Positions 43,601 to 51,495 of a stretch of DNA of 64,000 bases are shown one piece after another. A program made the translations under genes and the position numbers. This DNA comes from Bin5 sp034422415. Lineage in GTDB: Bacteria; Chloroflexota; Anaerolineae; Caldilineales; Caldilineaceae. The first letter of the stretch is position 1. Each line of letters begins with the position of its first letter. Location: positions 3,472,001-3,536,000 of the forward strand of contig OZ241871.1 in assembly GCA_965202955.1 (NCBI GenBank). The letters run 5' to 3'. A model generated the notes under the pieces. The model saw nothing but the letters and a program-made list of their open reading frames with translations, searched no databases and was not told where the DNA came from.

Positions 43601-43772
43601 CCAGTACCGGGTGAAGACGGACAAGCGCAGTGGGATCGTGAATGATCCGAACCGGGCGGAGGATCCGCGGTACATCGTCAATTTGCTTGGGAGGGTGATC
43701 GCTGTGAGCCTGGAGACTGTGCAGATTGTGGCGGGGCTGCCGGCGTATGGGTACGAAGCGGAAGAGTCGTGA
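40692..43772 (+). CDS. Type ISP-like single-chain restriction-modification enzyme
   Basis: A polypeptide of about 1026 residues combining nuclease, N6-adenine methyltransferase and target recognition. Near the N-terminus is a PD-(D/E)xK-like site: Asp in RVDGALLD and Glu-x-Lys in YWEAKDSADDLDAEI. After a helical linker, motif I is LLDPFVGTGNFILRVM (about residue 345) and motif IV is VIIGNPPYNVGQVNENDN (about 450). The C-terminal half, with segments such as WDIFHYVYGLLHHPGYRE, is typical of the ISP target-recognition part. The helicase domain present in LlaGI/LlaBIII is absent. ATG 40692 was preferred over TTG 40656 because it begins the conserved region. There is no separate specificity subunit. 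Confidence 0.88.
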   Translation: MFQLKATHKVVKDYFAEVHKLTQLGAVHEGAVAPAFANLLRAAAQPFGWTLAEQYARTVHGGQAIRVDGALLDSFRLARGYWEAKDSADDLDAEISRKLDAGYPQDNILFQSPARVVVIQQGQRVWDAPASEPDALVAGLRAFFAYQPPAFERWQQAVEEFKAVVPELAAALLELIEGERRGNQGFIDAFGRFADLCRAAINPNISDQAVEEMLIQHLLTERIFRRVFDNPDFVNRNVIAREIEEVARALTSQRFSRRDFFRPLDRFYGAIEATAATINDFSEKQGFLNTVYEQFFQGFSVEVADTHGIVYTPQAIVDFMVRSVEALLRREFGRSLADAGVHLLDPFVGTGNFILRVMRHLAEVGRLGSLPHKYAHELHCNEVMLLPYYIAALNIEHEYYELTGQYAPFAGICLVDTFELAEEIQMGLFALENTARVQAQQGQEITVIIGNPPYNVGQVNENDNNKNRKYATMDKRVRETYSKDSSATNKNALADPYVKAVRWAADRIGDEGMVAFVSNSGFLDGVAADGMRRHLENDFDAIYVLDLGGNVRKNPKLSGTTHNVFGIQVGVSINFFVKRRVKADSPAEIFYARVDENWRKEQKYRYLDEKQQYGNVNWTRISPDRRHTWLTEGLHAEFETFVPLGSREAKAAKGEAADVLFHVFSNGVKTNRDAWVYNFNRPALAENMSRMIDTYNEQVFRWERLGNKGVNVDDFVVSDASKIGWSSGLKQSLQSGKIADFSQEKIRTSLFRPFTKINLYFDRMMNERVYVFPSIFPTPETENRVIWLKVGADWPMFALTVNNIPNLLPQGGSQCFPFYTYDEDGSNRRENITDWALARFRAQYNDETISKWDIFHYVYGLLHHPGYRERYQANLKRELPRLPFAPDFRAFAVAGARLAEIHVGYEEMPPYPLDEIEMPGQTLDYRVEKMRLSKDRTQIRYNDFLALGGVPAEAFDYRLGNRSALEWVIDQYRVKTDKRSGIVNDPNRAEDPRYIVNLLGRVIAVSLETVQIVAGLPAYGYEAEES

Positions 43773-43882
43773 CGACTCTTCTAATTTATTTCCTACTGGT
43801 AGCACCCTTGTGCTATGCTGGGCGCAGAACCGGAGCGAGTGAGAGAGGCGTATACCCCTCGCTTCCTTAAAGGAGGCCTGAA

Positions 43883-44425
43883 GTGTTGAACATAGGGACG
43901 AAACTCACATACGCCGACTATCTGAAAACGTCGGATGACGAACGCTACGAACTTCTGAGCGGAGAGCTGGTCATGCCCCCAGCACCGCTTACAGGCCACC
44001 AGATGATTTCAATGGCACTGGCCTCCCGTCTCTATCTATATGTAAACGAGAGAGAGATGGGGACGGTTGTTGCTGCCCCCACCGACGTTGTACTGTCGGA
44101 CACGGACGTAGTTCAGCCGGATGTTCTGTTCGTTTCCTCCCAGCGAAGCCAGATCCTCACGCGTGAGAACGTTCGCGGCGCGCCGGACTTGGTGGTGGAG
44201 ATTCTCTCCCCTGCAACAGCAGAGCGCGATAGGACGGTCAAGCTCGATCTGTACGCCCAGCACGGCGTGATAGAGTACTGGATTGTGGACCCTGACGCCA
44301 AGACGGTTACGGTCCTGTTGCGGGGGGAGGGCGGGTTCGGGGTGGTGGGAGTCTACGGTGAGGGGGAGACGTTGCGGTCACCGACGCTGGCGGGGTTCAG
44401 CGTTGCGTTGGAGGAGGTATTCTGA
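43883..44425 (+). CDS. Uma2-family endonuclease (DUF820)
   Basis: A 180-residue PD-(D/E)xK-fold protein of the Uma2 family, abundant in Chloroflexota and cyanobacteria and mostly of unknown role. Likely active-site residues are Asp in VVQPDVLFVSS, Glu in LVVEILSPATAERD and Lys in RTVKLDLYAQHG; EYWIVDPDAKTVTVL follows. The TTG start at 43883 follows AAAGGAGG. It lies 110 bases after the restriction-modification gene and 18 bases before the next gene's ATG, so it may be the first gene of the 43.9-46.6 kb cluster. Confidence 0.85.
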   Translation: MLNIGTKLTYADYLKTSDDERYELLSGELVMPPAPLTGHQMISMALASRLYLYVNEREMGTVVAAPTDVVLSDTDVVQPDVLFVSSQRSQILTRENVRGAPDLVVEILSPATAERDRTVKLDLYAQHGVIEYWIVDPDAKTVTVLLRGEGGFGVVGVYGEGETLRSPTLAGFSVALEEVF

Positions 44426-44443
44426 GAGGTGAAGGAAAGAACT

Positions 44444-46216
44444 ATGGATATCAGTTCAGACCGAGCCAGGCTACTACAAGAGAAGATGCTGGAATCTCTG
44501 CGGCGCGAACCTAAAGCAACCGAACTGGAAACGGTGTATCGGTCAGACAGGGGTGGTCATTTCCATAGGGGCATCTATTGCGCTTTGATTCCGTCTGATC
44601 AGATTGAGCGGGCGCTTTCCAAGTCGTCATGGGACCTTTCACACGGCAGCGGTGTACCCGGAACTGTCGAAAGACTCGTACTCGGAGAATGGAAACCTGA
44701 GTACCTGCGCTATGGCGACGATAGCGGGGTTGAACCACTGCTCATAGACCGGGAATTCCATGGAATCAGGGATGACTACAAAGAGATATCGGAGGAATTC
44801 CGCCTTTTTCACAATCTGTACCATGACAGAAGGTCGGATGAATACCTGAAGATCGATGACGCTGGCAATGAAGCGAGAATTGCTGTCGTTAAGCCGGACC
44901 TTATCCAAATAAGGCTCAAGGAGATCCGGCAGTTTCTGGCAGTAAAGGAGATGCACTTATCGATCCAATTTGAATGTGTGGAACATTCGGTGCACCGGTT
45001 GGAAGAACTCGAAATAGAGAAGGGCGGCGTCGAGCAGCGGGATGGCCTCATGTTTTGGAGGCTCTACTGCGGCGATTCCCGTGGCTCTGGCAGCCATAAG
45101 TCATTTAGCCGGTTGTGGGGTAAGCGGCTTGTTGAACCACTGCCGAAGTCCAAGAGCGGATTCTGGGGATTTGCCGAGAAACCAGAGGAAAAGCACGTCG
45201 AGTTTATCATTGATGTTGATGAGAACGGCGAGGAAGTCGCCTACACATGCAATCCGGACGCCTTGGCGAATTACTTTGGGACAAATCCGGACGCCCCCGA
45301 TTATCTGACTCCGGTGCATTTCCGTAAGCAAGTCTTGGACAAATACTATCATGAGCCTAGCAAGTACTCGGTGGAGGATTCGCTCCTGCGCTGTGGGCGG
45401 CTGTGGATCATGGATATAGACAACCATCACGCCGAAAAGGTCTGCGCGTGGTTGGGTGATTTGGGGCGAGACCTCCCGTACGATGAACAACTTCATTGGC
45501 AACAGCACAACATCCCGCCCGAGGGAGGCATGAGTGAAATCTACCTGAGGCGTCAGTTGATGGTTCAGGCCATGGAATCGGATCAACCTGATCTCCTGTT
45601 TAAGGAACAGTACGATGAACTGCAAAAGGTGTGTAGAAAACATCTGGGCTGGCCGTTGTTGCAACCACTGCACACGGACGACCGACACCACTTTGAGAGT
45701 TTGCGGATTCCGTCTACCGACGAACAGCGTGAATTCGATGAGTTGGTTTTGGGCCTTGCCAAGATACTGATCGACTCCCTGCACGTCAAGCGTCTGAATT
45801 CGCTGCTTTCGGATGAGCAGAAGCAAGGACTGGAGGCAGGTGGCATTGCGCGTCTTGAAGCTGTGCTGGCGTCGCGCGGCGTCGAACACATCGCTTTCCT
45901 GCGCAACCTCCAGAGCCTGCGCTCGAATTCTGCTGCCCATCGCAAAGGAAGCAAATACAAGAAAATTGCGAAACGGTTCAACATTGAAGGTCAAAGTCGG
46001 CGGGATGTATTCGCCGGAATCCTCTGGCAGGCTCTGGATGTTCTCAACTACCTCATCCTTCTCGTGCAGAGCGGACGCGTTGAGAACGCTGAAGGAAACA
46101 GCATTGAGGAAATGTACGCGAGTCTTGGTGAGTTGGTTGGATTCGTGGATGCTGGAGCAACTGATGGTTCGATCAACCATGATGACCTCATCTACGAACT
46201 GCGTTCAAAGCCATGA
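44444..46216 (+). CDS. Unrecognised 590-residue protein coupled to a PIN toxin
   Basis: I do not recognise this family. It is a soluble, acidic protein without membrane segments. Notable segments are HFHRGIYCALIPSDQIERAL near the N-terminus, YLTPVHFRKQVLDKYYHEP in the middle and WLGDLGRDLPYDEQLHWQQH after it. The C-terminal 170 residues look all-helical and contain LRSNSAAHRKGSKYKKIAK, in which R-S-N-S-A-A-H fits the spacing of the HEPN RNase motif R-x(4-6)-H. That suggests, but does not prove, a HEPN-like end domain. ATG 44444 follows AAGGAAAG at good spacing. The stop overlaps the start of the PIN gene as ATGA, so the two proteins are made together. Confidence 0.72.
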   Translation: MDISSDRARLLQEKMLESLRREPKATELETVYRSDRGGHFHRGIYCALIPSDQIERALSKSSWDLSHGSGVPGTVERLVLGEWKPEYLRYGDDSGVEPLLIDREFHGIRDDYKEISEEFRLFHNLYHDRRSDEYLKIDDAGNEARIAVVKPDLIQIRLKEIRQFLAVKEMHLSIQFECVEHSVHRLEELEIEKGGVEQRDGLMFWRLYCGDSRGSGSHKSFSRLWGKRLVEPLPKSKSGFWGFAEKPEEKHVEFIIDVDENGEEVAYTCNPDALANYFGTNPDAPDYLTPVHFRKQVLDKYYHEPSKYSVEDSLLRCGRLWIMDIDNHHAEKVCAWLGDLGRDLPYDEQLHWQQHNIPPEGGMSEIYLRRQLMVQAMESDQPDLLFKEQYDELQKVCRKHLGWPLLQPLHTDDRHHFESLRIPSTDEQREFDELVLGLAKILIDSLHVKRLNSLLSDEQKQGLEAGGIARLEAVLASRGVEHIAFLRNLQSLRSNSAAHRKGSKYKKIAKRFNIEGQSRRDVFAGILWQALDVLNYLILLVQSGRVENAEGNSIEEMYASLGELVGFVDAGATDGSINHDDLIYELRSKP

Positions 46217-46623
46217 TTTTTGTCGATAGCGGGGCCTGGATTGCTCTTTTCAACCAGAGGGACCAACACCATACGGACGCTCATGTCATTTACAATGAAC
46301 TGGGACATCAGCAGACGCAACTCCTGACCACGGATTACGTATTTGACGAAACGGTAACCCGCCTCAGGTATGATGCGGGCTATCCGGCCGCGAATGGATT
46401 CCTCAACTTTGTTGAACGCAATGAAGTAACAAGAGATTTGGTCGTTGCGAAGATCGATGAAACCGCTTTTGAGAACGCGAAACGACTGTTTCGCCAATAC
46501 AGCTCTGAGAGGCTGTCCTTTACGGACTGCACGAGTTTTGTCGTGTGTCAGACGTATGGAATCTCCGCCGCCTTCGCCTTTGATCACCACTTCCCAATCA
46601 TGGGGATTACGCTGCTTCAGTAG
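46213..46623 (+). CDS. PIN-domain ribonuclease (VapC-like)
   Basis: A 136-residue PIN protein. The acidic catalytic residues are visible: Asp5 in MIFVDSGAWIALF, Glu in TDYVFDETVTRLR, Asp in LSFTDCTSFVV and Asp in AAFAFDHHFPIMG. This order matches VapC toxins. A VapB-type small antitoxin is not present. Instead the gene is joined by a 4-base ATGA overlap to the preceding 590-residue protein, which could be its regulator or partner. Downstream is an eroded frame and then the groEL terminator. Confidence 0.88.
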   Translation: MIFVDSGAWIALFNQRDQHHTDAHVIYNELGHQQTQLLTTDYVFDETVTRLRYDAGYPAANGFLNFVERNEVTRDLVVAKIDETAFENAKRLFRQYSSERLSFTDCTSFVVCQTYGISAAFAFDHHFPIMGITLLQ

Positions 46624-46799
46624 CGGCATGCGACCGAACCCCCAAGTTCGACCTTGACGCCCGGCACGGCGAGCAAGAGAAATGGATTCAAGAGAACCGG
46701 ATTGTGGGCCAAGAAGCCCAGACAATCATGGAGCAGCTGCTCGGTAAGAGGCCCTTCGAAGTCTGTTGTCATTGCTGTGGTGCACAGGCGCTGCAATGA
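46600..46799 (+). pseudogene. Possible eroded coding remnant
   Basis: Overlapping the end of the PIN gene in another frame, the sequence reads TPKFDLDARHGEQEKWIQEN then RIVGQEAQTIMEQLLGKRPF and stops at 46797-46799. It has no start codon. The peptide looks protein-like (amphipathic, no low complexity) and could be the end of a lost gene, but I cannot assign a family. Chance open frames of this length occur. Confidence 0.3.
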
Positions 46800-46982
46800 A
46801 CCGCGCTGAAAGTATTGAGCAACGTCTAGGAAGAGGCGGTCCAGGCTAATACGAATCAAGCCGTTGTGCCAATCGAGCCTCGTACCAGGCATCCTTCTCA
46901 GTCCAAGCAATAACAAAGCGCCGGGGAAATGCCACCCCCGGCGCCCTGTCCATCTCAATTCACTTCCACAAACCAACCGTTT
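46624..46982. other. Intergenic region between PIN gene and groEL
   Basis: A 359-base gap with convergent genes. It contains the possible coding remnant up to 46799 and the groEL terminator at 46912-46944. Nothing else was recognised in between. Confidence 0.6.
46912..46944 (-). terminator. Intrinsic terminator of groESL
   Basis: On the - strand a perfect 9-bp stem (arms 46936-46944 and 46918-46926, GCGCCGGGG/CCCCGGCGC) with a nine-base loop is followed by TTTGTTATT. It stands 38 bases after the groEL stop. Confidence 0.8.
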
Positions 46983-48620
46983 TTACATCATCCCGCCCAT
47001 GCCGGGATCGCCGGCGGGCATCGGCTTCTCTTCCTCAGGAATGTCCGTAACCAGCGCCGCCGTCGTCAGGATCATCGCCGCAATCGAGCTGGCGTTCTCG
47101 ACCGCGCTGCGCGTCACCTTCACAGGGTCGGACAGACCGGCATCCATCATGTCGACATAGTCGTTCTGGATCACGTCGTAGCCGGTGTTGGCCTGGCCGC
47201 CCTCGTGCAGACCGCGCACCTTCTCGATCACAACCGCGCCGTCCAGGCCGGCGTTGCTGGCGATCATGCGCATCGGCTCCTCCAGCGCTCGCCTCAGAAT
47301 GCGCGCGCCGGTCGCCGCGTCGGCATCGTCCACGTCCACGCCGTCCAGCGCGGAGACCGAGTTGATCAGCGCAACGCCGCCGCCGGGCACAACGCCCTCT
47401 TCGACGGCGGCGCGCGTGGCGCTCAGCGCGTCCTCGACGCGGGTCTTGCGGTACTTGAGCTCGGTCTCGGTGGCCGCGCCGACGCGCAGAATAGCAACGC
47501 CGCCGGCCAGCTTCGCCAGCCGCTCCTGCAACTTCTCGCGGTCGTAGTCGCTCGTGCTCGTATCGATCTCGGCGCGAATCTCCTCGATCCGGCCCTGAAT
47601 CTCCTCGGAGGTGCCGTGGCCGCCCACGATCGTGGTGGCGTCCTTCGTGCTGATCACCTTGTCGGCCTGGCCCAGGTCCTCCAGCTGCGCGCTCTCCAGC
47701 GTGCGGCCAACCTCTTCCGACAGGATCTGCCCGCCGGTCAGGATGGCGATATCGCGCAGCATCGCCTTGCGGCGGTCGCCGAAACCGGGCGCCTTGATCG
47801 CCATCGCGTTGAACATGCCGCGCAGCTTGTTCAGCACCAAAGTGGCCAGCGCTTCGCCGTCCACGTCCTCGGCAATCACGATCAACTCGCGCTTACCGAC
47901 CTGGACCAGCTTCTCCAGCAGGGGCACGATGTCCTGCGCGCTGCTGATCTTCTTGTCTGTGATCAGAAGATAGGGCGCGTCGAGCTCCGCCTCCATCCTC
48001 TCATTGTTGGTGACAAAATAGGGGCTAAGGTAGCCGCGGTCCAGCTGCATACCCTCGACGTACTCGGTCTCGAACTGCAGGCCCTTGCTCTCCTCGACCG
48101 TGATGACGCCGTCCTTGCCGACCTTGGCCATCACTTCGGCGATCAGATCGCCGATCTGCGAATCGGCCGCGGAGTTGCTGGCGACCTGGGCGATCTCTTC
48201 CTGGCCGGCCACTGGGGTCGCCATATCCTTGAGGGCGGAGACAATCGCGTCGGAGCTGGCCTCGATACCCCTCTTGAGCAGCATCGGGTTGGCGCCGGCG
48301 GTAACGTTCTTCAGGCCCTCGTTTACAATCGACTGGGCCAGTACGGTGGCGGTCGTCGTCCCGTCGCCGGCGACGTCATTTGTCTTCGTTGCCGCTTCCT
48401 TGAGCAGCTGCGCGCCCATGTTCTGGAACGGGTCTTCAAGTTCGATCTCTTTGGCGACCGTGACGCCGTCGTGCGTGACGGTCGGGCTGCCCCACTTCTT
48501 GTCGAGCGCCACATTGCGGCCCTTGGGGCCAAGCGTGGTCTTTACCGCATCGGCCAGGGCGTCGATGCCCTGCTTCAGGTTGCGGCGGGCTTCCTCTTCA
48601 AACACAAGTTGCTTTGCCAT
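46983..48620 (-). CDS. groEL: Chaperonin GroEL (60 kDa)
   Basis: Subunit of the double-ring ATP-dependent folding chamber. At 545 residues it is full length. Typical segments are VKTTLGPKGRNVALDKKWG, the ATP-site NDVAGDGTTTATVLAQSIV, AIKAPGFGDRRKAMLRDIA, and the C-terminal PGMGGMM tail. The ATG is preceded by AAGGAGA at good spacing. It lies 79 bases downstream of groES in the same operon, with its own terminator after the stop. Only one groEL copy is in the window; many Chloroflexota have others. Confidence 0.98.
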   Translation of the reverse strand: MAKQLVFEEEARRNLKQGIDALADAVKTTLGPKGRNVALDKKWGSPTVTHDGVTVAKEIELEDPFQNMGAQLLKEAATKTNDVAGDGTTTATVLAQSIVNEGLKNVTAGANPMLLKRGIEASSDAIVSALKDMATPVAGQEEIAQVASNSAADSQIGDLIAEVMAKVGKDGVITVEESKGLQFETEYVEGMQLDRGYLSPYFVTNNERMEAELDAPYLLITDKKISSAQDIVPLLEKLVQVGKRELIVIAEDVDGEALATLVLNKLRGMFNAMAIKAPGFGDRRKAMLRDIAILTGGQILSEEVGRTLESAQLEDLGQADKVISTKDATTIVGGHGTSEEIQGRIEEIRAEIDTSTSDYDREKLQERLAKLAGGVAILRVGAATETELKYRKTRVEDALSATRAAVEEGVVPGGGVALINSVSALDGVDVDDADAATGARILRRALEEPMRMIASNAGLDGAVVIEKVRGLHEGGQANTGYDVIQNDYVDMMDAGLSDPVKVTRSAVENASSIAAMILTTAALVTDIPEEEKPMPAGDPGMGGMM

Positions 48621-48699
48621 TGCTGTCTATCTCCTTCGGTTTGTCCCGCACTTCCATGGCGGGGAATCTGAACCCTTTCAGTTTCGAATGTAAGGGCGT

Positions 48700-48990
48700 T
48701 TAGCTTTCAACCAGTGCCAGAACATCGGATTCCTTGAGAATCAGATATTCGGTCGTATCCAGCTTGATGTTGGTGCCGGAATACTTCGCGTACAGAACGA
48801 TGTCACCGACGGAGACCTCCATATCGATGCGTTTCCCGCCTTCGTCCCGCGCGCCGGGACCCGCAGCGACCACCTCGCCCTGCTGGGGCTTCTCTTTGGC
48901 AGTTTCCGGCAGATAGATACCCGTGGAAGTCTGCTCGTCCCCTTCCAGAGGCTGGACTACCAGCCGGTCACCGAGCGGCTTAAGATTCAT
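48700..48990 (-). CDS. groES: Co-chaperonin GroES (10 kDa)
   Basis: Lid of the GroEL chamber, 96 residues. The start MNLKPLGDRLVVQPLEGDEQ, the mobile loop region QTSTGIYLPETAKEKPQQG and the roof/end segment GDIVLYAKYSGTNIKL are all present. The frame is open 23 codons upstream, but ATG 48990 gives the universal GroES N-terminus and has AGGAGG in front. It heads the operon controlled by the CIRCE element and sigma-70 promoter found about 170-230 bases upstream. Confidence 0.97.
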   Translation of the reverse strand: MNLKPLGDRLVVQPLEGDEQTSTGIYLPETAKEKPQQGEVVAAGPGARDEGGKRIDMEVSVGDIVLYAKYSGTNIKLDTTEYLILKESDVLALVES

Positions 48991-49157
48991 GCGACCTTCC
49001 TCCTTGCTTTGCGATTTCTTCCTGATTGGTAAACGGTGCAGATGTGATTTGCCCGTCAATTGTTGACGGGCTATTCGGTTCGACGATGTCCTACTATCCT
49101 AGCCTATCTCGCAACACTCGACTCAAGCCTTGGACAATATGGACAAGCCCATGCCTT

Positions 49158-49184
49158 TTGGCACTCAATTGCCCTGAGTGCTAA
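49158..49184 (-). promoter_or_regulatory. CIRCE operator (HrcA binding site)
   Basis: On the - strand TTAGCACTC, nine bases, GAGTGCCAA. This matches the CIRCE consensus TTAGCACTC-N9-GAGTGCTAA in 17 of 18 arm positions. It begins about ten bases after the -10 box, overlapping the transcription start, as expected for heat-inducible repression by HrcA. The hrcA gene is not in the window. Confidence 0.93.
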
Positions 49185-49194
49185 ACCATCAGAA

Positions 49195-49223
49195 AGTGTA
49201 GCATAGTTCCTGTCGCATGACAA
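49195..49223 (-). promoter_or_regulatory. Sigma-70 promoter of groESL
   Basis: On the - strand TTGTCA (49223-49218) and TACACT (49200-49195) are 17 bases apart, immediately upstream of the CIRCE element. A transcript would start near 49188, giving a groES leader of about 200 bases. Confidence 0.75.
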
Positions 49224-49255
49224 GATTCCGATCGTTTGAAAATGTAAGCGTTTTG

Positions 49256-51439
49256 TTAGCGTTGATTTCGGCCAGGCGAGGATACAGCGTTTACGTAGGC
49301 GATCATTTCGTCTTCTTCGGCAACATACTCCTGCAGCTGAAAGGCAGAATACAGTTCGCGGCTGCGAACAAAGTATGCCGTCGCCTGCTCGTAGTTGCCC
49401 TGCTCAAGCGCCACGTGACCCAGGTTGTGGAGCGTGGCCGCTTTGTCCATCCACGCGCCGCGGCGGTCGGAAAGCTCCAGGTCCTTTTCGTACCAGTCCA
49501 GCGCAGCGGCGAATTCGTTTCTGGCGTAGCTCACTGAACCCAGGTTGTTGTAACAGGTGCTGAGGCCCGCATCGTCGCGGTTGCGCTGGAATACTGTCAG
49601 AGCGGACTCGTATGCCCGCTGCGCCTCGGCGTACATCGCCATTCCTTCCATCGCCAGCCCCAGGTTGTTATGTGCGCTGGCTACAAGCTGTTCATCGCCC
49701 AGGCGAAGCGCCACCCGCAGCGCCTTGCGATGATGCTCAACCGCGCGCTCGTAGTTGTTCAGACTGAGGTAAGCGCTGCCAAGGTTCATGTAAGCCGGCA
49801 CCAGAGAGCGGGGATCGCCAAGTTGGGCCGCCGCTTCGAAAGCCAGCCAGAAGTGGTCAAGAGCCTGACGCGGCTCTTCCAATACGCGGAACGACGTGCC
49901 CAGATCGGTATGCCCATAGGCCATCGCCATCAGCATGTCCCGTTCGTCGAATATCCGCAGCGCCCGCTGCAACCATTCGATCGCTTCCACGACCTCGCCA
50001 TTGAAGAAGCGTTGACGCCCTATGTTCGCCAGCATCAGTCCAAAATCGTCGACATCGCCGAGAGCAATCGCGGCCACGCCGCCCCCGCAGAGCCAGCGCC
50101 AGATGCCGGGCGGGTGGCGCCAAAAGGCATAGTGAGCGAGCGCCAGCGCGTAATCTCGCATCAGCTTGAGGTCGTCCTGCACCTCCAGGAAGTTAACTGG
50201 CATATCGGGCAGGCCCTCGTTCTCCAACGGCTCGCCGATCAACTCCTCAACAGGCCGCCCAAAAAGCCGCTCCACCCGGTCCGTGGCCCAGTCCGCGCCC
50301 CAATGTACATTGCCCCAAAAAGGGTCGATCTCCTGCCATCGCTGGATCGGCAACTCCTGGTATTTTTGGGCAAACTGCAAATAGTAGCGCGAGTGCTGCC
50401 GGTACCAGTCCTCACCAAGCATCACCGCGCCTTCGGCAAGATGGCGGCGTACGACAGGCTGCACGACAATGCGGCGGTTGAAGTAGTCCACCTCGACCAG
50501 CGCGCGCGCCACCAGCGCCTCAAACGTCCGGCGCTTTTCAGCTTCGGCGCCCATGCCAACCGTAAACAGCTCGGTCAATGCCTGATAGGTCGCGCCGCCT
50601 GCCGCACTGACCATTCTGTCCAGAATCAGGCCCGCCTCCGGCCAAAAGGCGGCAAAGTTTTCCACGGCAAAGGCAGCGATGCTCGGCATCTCGACCGCGC
50701 CGTCGGTCGCTGGCAGTTCGTCAAGAAGCTGGTCGAGATCGCTCCACAACCCAAGATCAACCAGCAGACCCAGCGCCAGGCGCATACTCAATGGTCTGCC
50801 GCCGGTGCGTTTGTAAAGGCTCTCGATATTTCGTAAAGCGGTATCCCGAACGCGCTCCGGCGCCCGCGCATGAACGAATCCAACCGCCTCGGCCAGTGAC
50901 AGGCCCCCCAACTGCAGGTGCCTGTCGTCGACCAATTCGCTGAACTCCGGATGAATGTCGCGATCGATCAGCAATATGTGAGATTGGCCGCCGGAGTCGT
51001 GCAGGTGCCCGATAATGTCGGCCAACGTCTGGATCTCGCCGTCGGTTGCGCCCGAAAGCTCGTCAAGGATAAGCAGACGGCGGCGGCGGTAAAGTTGCTC
51101 CAGAATGCCAATGCCCCACCGGTCCTCACTTACCCTCGTCAAAGTCGTGCCGAGTACAGTGTCCAGTGTTCGCACGATGTCGTACATGCGAAACCTGTCC
51201 CCGCCCGCGGCCCCCACCCAGATGATTCCGTCGGGGAAGTGATGAATCGTCTTCCAGGCGGCAGCGGTCGCGATTGTGCTCTTGCCGTTGCCCTGCCCGC
51301 CACTGATCGCAAGGGCAGGCTGTTCGTGCGCTTCCAGCAGCCACTGACATAAGGTTTTCAGTTCTGCACTTCGCCCGCTGAATCCCCGCAATCGGTAAAC
51401 ACCCAGATTGTGCAGGATGCGCGGATTCTCTTTCGTCAT
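49256..51439 (-). CDS. STAND-type NTPase with TPR repeats
   Basis: A 727-residue signal-transduction ATPase of the NB-ARC/AP-ATPase kind. Walker A is LAISGGQGNGKSTIATAAA (Lys at about 53) and Walker B is RRLLILDELSGATDG at about residue 122. A winged-helix-like region follows at about 250-330. The C-terminal 270 residues are tetratricopeptide repeats (AYMNLGSAYLSLNNYERAVE; SAHNNLGLAMEGMAMYAEAQ; TLHNLGHVALEQGNYEQAT). There is no N-terminal effector domain, so output may come through partner proteins or the arms themselves. Such proteins act as transcription regulators or phage sensors. It follows a small Rossmann gene and transporter gene on the same strand. Confidence 0.82.
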   Translation of the reverse strand: MTKENPRILHNLGVYRLRGFSGRSAELKTLCQWLLEAHEQPALAISGGQGNGKSTIATAAAWKTIHHFPDGIIWVGAAGGDRFRMYDIVRTLDTVLGTTLTRVSEDRWGIGILEQLYRRRRLLILDELSGATDGEIQTLADIIGHLHDSGGQSHILLIDRDIHPEFSELVDDRHLQLGGLSLAEAVGFVHARAPERVRDTALRNIESLYKRTGGRPLSMRLALGLLVDLGLWSDLDQLLDELPATDGAVEMPSIAAFAVENFAAFWPEAGLILDRMVSAAGGATYQALTELFTVGMGAEAEKRRTFEALVARALVEVDYFNRRIVVQPVVRRHLAEGAVMLGEDWYRQHSRYYLQFAQKYQELPIQRWQEIDPFWGNVHWGADWATDRVERLFGRPVEELIGEPLENEGLPDMPVNFLEVQDDLKLMRDYALALAHYAFWRHPPGIWRWLCGGGVAAIALGDVDDFGLMLANIGRQRFFNGEVVEAIEWLQRALRIFDERDMLMAMAYGHTDLGTSFRVLEEPRQALDHFWLAFEAAAQLGDPRSLVPAYMNLGSAYLSLNNYERAVEHHRKALRVALRLGDEQLVASAHNNLGLAMEGMAMYAEAQRAYESALTVFQRNRDDAGLSTCYNNLGSVSYARNEFAAALDWYEKDLELSDRRGAWMDKAATLHNLGHVALEQGNYEQATAYFVRSRELYSAFQLQEYVAEEDEMIAYVNAVSSPGRNQR

Positions 51440-51495
51440 GATTCACCGCGTGGGAATTGCGCCAAATGGCAACAGCCCTTCATCAGAATTGCCAT

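Noticed and set aside
46929..48671. 580-codon + strand frame opposite groEL
   Set aside because: It is the antisense shadow of a highly GC-biased groEL; the translation is His/Val/Asp-rich and meaningless.
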